Below the pieces are notes generated by a model that was given only the letters and a program-made list of their open reading frames with translations, was not told where the DNA came from and did not search any database. The position numbers and the translations under genes were made by a program. This document shows, piece by piece, positions 14,467 through 17,495 of a stretch of DNA of 17,495 nucleotides. The stretch is from Campylobacteraceae bacterium (GTDB lineage: Bacteria > Campylobacterota > Campylobacteria > Campylobacterales > Sulfurovaceae), in the NCBI GenBank assembly GCA_027063105.1, contig JAMOSL010000033.1, positions 1-17,495 on the forward strand. Reading direction: 5' to 3'. Every line of letters begins with the position of its first letter. Positions within the stretch are counted from its first letter, which is position 1.

Positions 14467-15455
14467 TCTAGAGTATAATTGACATAAAATTTTATTTTAG
14501 TTCTCACTGATGGTAACGGATAGTTTGAGTAAGCTATTCGTATAACTCTTAGTGTATTTTGGTCTAATGATGCATGACCCATTGATTTATCTAATTTTAA
14601 GTTTGTGATATTTCCATTTGGATGGAGATAAAAAGATACAATATTTACTCCTTCTTGACCCATTCGAATTGCACTCTCTGGATAACCATTTCTACTCAAA
14701 GCTCTCTGTGTTAATCTATGAATTAGTCCAAGATTTCTTTTTAAGAACTTTTTCTCTTTAGATGAATATGAGTTAAACTCTTTTCCATATAGTTGATTGA
14801 TTAGTCTTGAACTTGAGTTAGTATTTAATGTTTTTGTATCTATTTTATTATATCTTTTAGCTTTTCCACTATTCATAAGACTATTTGCTAAAACTGAATT
14901 ATATGTTTTGGATACTCTTTGATTTTTAATCCTATCTCTTTCTCTATTAAATCTAATCTCTTCTCTTTTAAGTTCCTTTTCTCTCTTTTTTAGTTGAGCT
15001 AATCTTTTTCTTTTAGCTTCTATACTTTTCTTTCTTTTTATCTTTTTAATTCTTTTAATTTTTGTTAATTTTTTCTTCTCTTTTAGTTTTTCAATTTTCT
15101 TTTTAATTTTTTCTTGAGAATATTTTATGCTGTTTTTAGTAGTATTATTATCTTGTGTGACTTCTTTTGAAACTAAGATCTTCTTTTTCTGAATTCTCTT
15201 TTTTCTTTTTATTACTTTATCTTTTTTAATCTTTTTCTTTGTAACTATTTTTTTTATTATAGGTTTTTTAGGAATAATTATAGGCTGAACTATTGGTTTA
15301 GGTGGTGATTTAAATTTTGTTAAGTCCAATACCATGGTTTTAGGCTCTTCAGGAGGTGGATAATATATAACTTTATTTTGTTGATGTATTAAAAAAGCAA
15401 AAATAATTAGTAGATGTATTAATATAGAAGTTAAAAATGCTTGTATAGTTCTAAT
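14463..15455 (-). CDS. tonB: TonB energy transducer, probable ATT start
   Basis: TonB carries proton-motive-force energy from ExbBD to outer-membrane receptors. The frame is open to 15466 and lacks any ATG, GTG or TTG before the ATG at 15335. That ATG would leave a protein with no membrane anchor. The upstream in-frame sequence encodes IRTIQAFLTSILIHLLIIFAFLI, a clear signal anchor, then YYPPPEEPK. An ATT at 15453-15455 has AAGGAT 5 nt upstream, so I place the start there (330 residues). The middle is a long Lys/Arg-rich and Pro-rich linker. The C-terminal domain (about 245-330) has YPESAIRMGQEGVNIVSFYLHPNG, typical of TonB. No exbBD lies nearby. It is divergent from hemL and convergent with the L,D-transpeptidase gene. 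Confidence 0.85.
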   Translation of the reverse strand: MRTIQAFLTSILIHLLIIFAFLIHQQNKVIYYPPPEEPKTMVLDLTKFKSPPKPIVQPIIIPKKPIIKKIVTKKKIKKDKVIKRKKRIQKKKILVSKEVTQDNNTTKNSIKYSQEKIKKKIEKLKEKKKLTKIKRIKKIKRKKSIEAKRKRLAQLKKREKELKREEIRFNRERDRIKNQRVSKTYNSVLANSLMNSGKAKRYNKIDTKTLNTNSSSRLINQLYGKEFNSYSSKEKKFLKRNLGLIHRLTQRALSRNGYPESAIRMGQEGVNIVSFYLHPNGNITNLKLDKSMGHASLDQNTLRVIRIAYSNYPLPSVRTKIKFYVNYTLD

Positions 15456-15473
15456 TTTAAATCCTTAATATTG

Positions 15474-15492
15474 TATAATCAACAGAATTATA
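15474..15492. promoter_or_regulatory. Back-to-back -10 elements for hemL (+) and tonB (-)
   Basis: TATAAT at 15474-15479 on the plus strand would start hemL transcription about 24 nt before its ATG. TATAAT at 15487-15492 on the minus strand would start tonB about 25 nt before its ATT. The whole spacer is 54 bp, so the two promoters overlap and polymerases would compete. Confidence 0.5.
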
Positions 15493-15509
15493 TCAAAAGG
15501 ATACCAAAA

Positions 15510-16799
15510 ATGGGTTATGAAAATAGTATAAAAGCATTTAATGAGGCTTATAGTGTAATACCTGGAGGAGTAGATTCTCCAGTAAGAGCTTTTAGTAGTG
15601 TTGGAGGTACTCCACCCTTTATAGAAAGAGGTGAAGGTGGATATTTATATGACATTGATGGAAATCGTTATATAGATTTTGTTCAGAGTTGGGGACCTCT
15701 TATCTTCGGACATAGAGATAGTGATATTGAGTTATCTGTACTTGACTCCGTAAAAAGAGGTCTTAGTTTTGGTGCACCAACAACAGTTGAAACAGACTTG
15801 GCATTAGAGATAGTTAATATGTTTGATGGAATTGATAAAGTTAGATTTGTGAGTTCTGGTACAGAGGCTGTTATGAGTGCTTTGCGTTTAGCTAGAGGAT
15901 TTACTGGTAAAGATGATATTATTAAGTTTAGTGGTTGCTATCATGGACATAGTGATTCTTTATTAGTTCAAGCTGGTTCAGGAGCTGTAACCTTTGGAAA
16001 TCCTAGTAGTCCAGGTGTTCCTGCTGATTTAACAAAACATACTCTTTTAGCACAATATAATAATATAGAGAGTGTTAAAAAATGTTTTTCTGATAGTATT
16101 GATGGAATAGCTTGTATAATTATTGAACCCATAGCTGGAAATATGGGATTGATACCTGCAAGAGAAGATTTCTTAGTAGAGTTAAGAGAACTTTGTAATG
16201 AACATAGTGCATTATTGATTTTTGATGAGGTTATGAGTGGTTTTAGAGCCTCTTTAACGGGTTCACAAGGAATAAGTAGTGTTAGGGCAGATATGATAAC
16301 TCTTGGTAAGGTAATAGGTGCTGGTATGCCTGTTGGTGCATTTGGTGCAAGAGCAGAGATTATGTCCCATCTATCTCCAGAAGGTGCAGTATATCAAGCA
16401 GGAACTTTAAGTGGTAATCCTATAGCGATGAGTGCAGGTTTAACAAGCCTTAAAAAATTAAAAGCAAACCCATCAATATATCAAACACTAGAAGCTAGAG
16501 CAAAAAGATTGATGAATGGATTAGAAGATATAGCTAATGATGCAAATATAGATTTAGTTACAACAGTTAGAGGAAGTATGTTTGGGTTTTTCTTCAGTTC
16601 AAAAAGTGTAAATAATTTTGAAGATGCTTTAAAGAACAATAGTGATTTATTTGCTAAATTTCATCAAGGTATGTTAAATAGTGGAGTATATCTAGCTTGT
16701 TCAGCTTATGAAACAGGTTTTATTTCGACAGCTACAACAGATGATATGATAGAAGAGACTCTTAGAGTTGCTAAAATAGTTATGAATGATATAAAATAA
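15510..16799 (+). CDS. hemL: Glutamate-1-semialdehyde 2,1-aminomutase
   Basis: HemL makes 5-aminolevulinate for heme and other tetrapyrroles by the C5 pathway. The start at 15510 (MGYENSIKAFNEA) has AAAAGGA upstream and gives 429 residues, the normal length; the open frame extends upstream but has no support. Motifs: IPGGVDSPVRAF (17-28), SSGTEAVMSALRLARG (115-130), YHGHSDS (144-150), IFDEVMSGFR (237-246, with Asp239), TLGKVIG (264-270) with the PLP lysine Lys267. It is followed 6 bp later by pncC. Confidence 0.96.
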   Translation: MGYENSIKAFNEAYSVIPGGVDSPVRAFSSVGGTPPFIERGEGGYLYDIDGNRYIDFVQSWGPLIFGHRDSDIELSVLDSVKRGLSFGAPTTVETDLALEIVNMFDGIDKVRFVSSGTEAVMSALRLARGFTGKDDIIKFSGCYHGHSDSLLVQAGSGAVTFGNPSSPGVPADLTKHTLLAQYNNIESVKKCFSDSIDGIACIIIEPIAGNMGLIPAREDFLVELRELCNEHSALLIFDEVMSGFRASLTGSQGISSVRADMITLGKVIGAGMPVGAFGARAEIMSHLSPEGAVYQAGTLSGNPIAMSAGLTSLKKLKANPSIYQTLEARAKRLMNGLEDIANDANIDLVTTVRGSMFGFFFSSKSVNNFEDALKNNSDLFAKFHQGMLNSGVYLACSAYETGFISTATTDDMIEETLRVAKIVMNDIK

Positions 16800-16805
16800 T
16801 ATATT

Positions 16806-17279
16806 ATGAAATCTCTTGTAGAAAAAATAATAGATAAATTGGTTGAACAAAATAAAACTCTCTCTTTTGCAGAGAGTTGTACAGGTGGAAGAGTGGCTAG
16901 TGAGTTCACATCAATCTCTGGAGCTTCTTCTATTTTAAATGGTTCATGTATAACATATTCTAATAATATCAAACATCTATGGTTAGGCGTAAAAGAAGAA
17001 ACACTAAATAATTCAGGTGCAGTTAGCTATGAGTGTGTTGAAGAGATGTTATATGGAATTAAGAATATGGCATCGGCTGATTATGCAATTGCAATTAGTG
17101 GAATAGCAGGTCCAACAGGTGGAACAGAATTTAAGCCAGTTGGAACAGTTTATATCGGTGTATTAACCCCAAATACATCTGTTATAGAGCTTTATAACTT
17201 TAAAGGAAACAGAATAGAAGTACAAGAAAAAGCTACCAAAAAAGCTATAAAAAATTTATCAAAAATGCTAGATTTATAA
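16806..17279 (+). CDS. pncC: CinA C-terminal domain protein, nicotinamide-nucleotide amidohydrolase
   Basis: This 157-residue stand-alone CinA C-terminal domain is expected to deamidate nicotinamide mononucleotide to nicotinic acid mononucleotide in NAD recycling. The signature is present: SFAESCTGGRVASEFTSISGAS (20-41), then YSNNIK, GAVS and ISGIAGPTGGT, and GTVYIGV. It lacks the N-terminal molybdopterin-like CinA domain, as in E. coli PncC. It follows hemL by 6 bp with no strong ribosome binding site, so it probably depends on the hemL transcript. Confidence 0.92.
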   Translation: MKSLVEKIIDKLVEQNKTLSFAESCTGGRVASEFTSISGASSILNGSCITYSNNIKHLWLGVKEETLNNSGAVSYECVEEMLYGIKNMASADYAIAISGIAGPTGGTEFKPVGTVYIGVLTPNTSVIELYNFKGNRIEVQEKATKKAIKNLSKMLDL

Positions 17280-17295
17280 AATTTAAATTTATTTT

Positions 17296-17326
17296 CCAAA
17301 AACCCTTGACATTTAAAAGTTTTTGG
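17296..17326. repeat. 8-bp inverted repeat around the tRNA promoter -35
   Basis: CCAAAAAC (17296-17303) and GTTTTTGG (17319-17326) are perfect inverted repeats with 15 nt between. They bracket the TTGACA -35 of the tRNA operon. It could be an operator or the terminator hairpin of the hemL-pncC transcript; no T-tract follows directly. Confidence 0.4.
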
Positions 17327-17334
17327 GATATAAT
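17306..17334 (+). promoter_or_regulatory. Consensus sigma70 promoter for tRNA-Lys - tRNA-Val
   Basis: TTGACA (17306-17311) and TATAAT (17329-17334) are exact consensus hexamers with the ideal 17-bp spacer. Transcription should start near 17341. A leader stem ACTTAA / TTAAGT (17342-17347 and 17356-17361) follows before the tRNA. This is by far the strongest promoter in the window, as expected for stable RNA. Confidence 0.88.
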
Positions 17335-17369
17335 TCCGTCCACTTAATCACAGTGTTAAGTTTAAAAGT

Positions 17370-17445
17370 GACCCGTTAGCTCAGTTGGTAGAGCAATTCC
17401 CTTTTAAGGAATGGGCCCTAGGTTCGAATCCTAGACGGGTCACCA
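17370..17445 (+). tRNA. tRNA-Lys (anticodon TTT)
   Basis: This 76-nt tRNA has acceptor GACCCGT pairing with ACGGGTC, an encoded ACCA end, anticodon loop CTTTTAA between ATTCC and GGAAT, and T-arm TTCGAAT. It is the first gene after the strong promoter. Confidence 0.97.
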
Positions 17446-17449
17446 CTTT

Positions 17450-17495
17450 GGTCGATTAGCTCAGTTGGTAGAGCGCTACCCTTACAAGGTAGATG
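17450..17495 (+). tRNA. tRNA-Val (anticodon TAC), cut by the right edge
   Basis: The first 46 nt of a tRNA are visible: GGTCGAT acceptor strand, D-arm GCTCAGTTGGTAGAGC, and anticodon loop CTTACAA between CTACC and GGTAG. It lies 4 nt after tRNA-Lys and is surely co-transcribed. Confidence 0.93.

Noticed and set aside
15441..15509. A longer hemL start at 15441
   Set aside because: The extra 23 residues have no family support and would overlap the tonB start and both promoters. The ATG at 15510 has AAAAGGA and gives the normal HemL length.
16706..16972. An 88-codon minus-strand open frame across the hemL-pncC junction
   Set aside because: It is antisense to two well-supported genes.

Overview
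The window reads as chromosomal DNA from a very AT-rich member of the Campylobacterota (Epsilonproteobacteria). Three things point there: the gene order uvrD/pcrA-type helicase - truB - ispE, the tmRNA tag that starts ANN and carries PAYA near its end, and the style of the proteins (class IV aminotransferase, L,D-transpeptidase, Lys-rich TonB). The gene truB abuts ispE directly; the csrA gene that Campylobacter carries between them is absent. The genus cannot be fixed from sequence reading alone.

Layout. 1-3554 (minus strand): a tightly coupled operon uvrD/pcrA -> truB -> ispE, with ispE running off the left edge. 3765-4667 (plus): a LysR-type regulator, divergent from the helicase. 4679-8267 (minus): a compact five-gene run pyrC -> can -> cysK -> class IV aminotransferase (pabC-like) -> a small acidic protein whose layout resembles SspB-type ClpXP adaptors. 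8374-9819 (plus): an NAD(P)-dependent aldehyde dehydrogenase. 9820-10015: a 196-bp convergent spacer with two 32-nt hairpin units of one design around a near-perfect palindrome that holds a TATAAT box on each strand. 10016-10513 (minus): a YqhA/UPF0114 membrane protein with codon use unlike its neighbours. 10641-11121 (minus): tRNA-Leu(CAA) followed 25 nt later by tmRNA (ssrA). 11240-14466 (plus): a frameshifted, truncated acyl-carrier-protein remnant, an MBOAT O-acyltransferase, a membrane-anchored SGNH/DltD-like partner and an exported L,D-transpeptidase, which together look like an envelope polymer acylation and peptidoglycan module. 14463-15455 (minus): a TonB energy transducer whose full membrane-anchored form appears to start at ATT. 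15510-17279 (plus): hemL and a stand-alone CinA C-terminal domain (pncC). 17370-17495 (plus): tRNA-Lys(UUU) and a tRNA-Val(UAC) cut by the right edge, behind a consensus sigma70 promoter.

How it fits together. Most genes are housekeeping: tRNA and rRNA modification, DNA repair, isoprenoid, pyrimidine, cysteine, folate and tetrapyrrole synthesis. The parts worth a second look are (1) a possible SspB-like adaptor in the same window as tmRNA, whose tag ends AVA, (2) the broken ACP gene fused to the 5' end of the MBOAT gene, (3) the repeat and palindrome cluster beside an apparently foreign yqhA, (4) the ATT start of tonB, and (5) the loss of csrA from its usual place. I see no mobile-element genes, no CRISPR array and no clear new defence or biosynthetic system.
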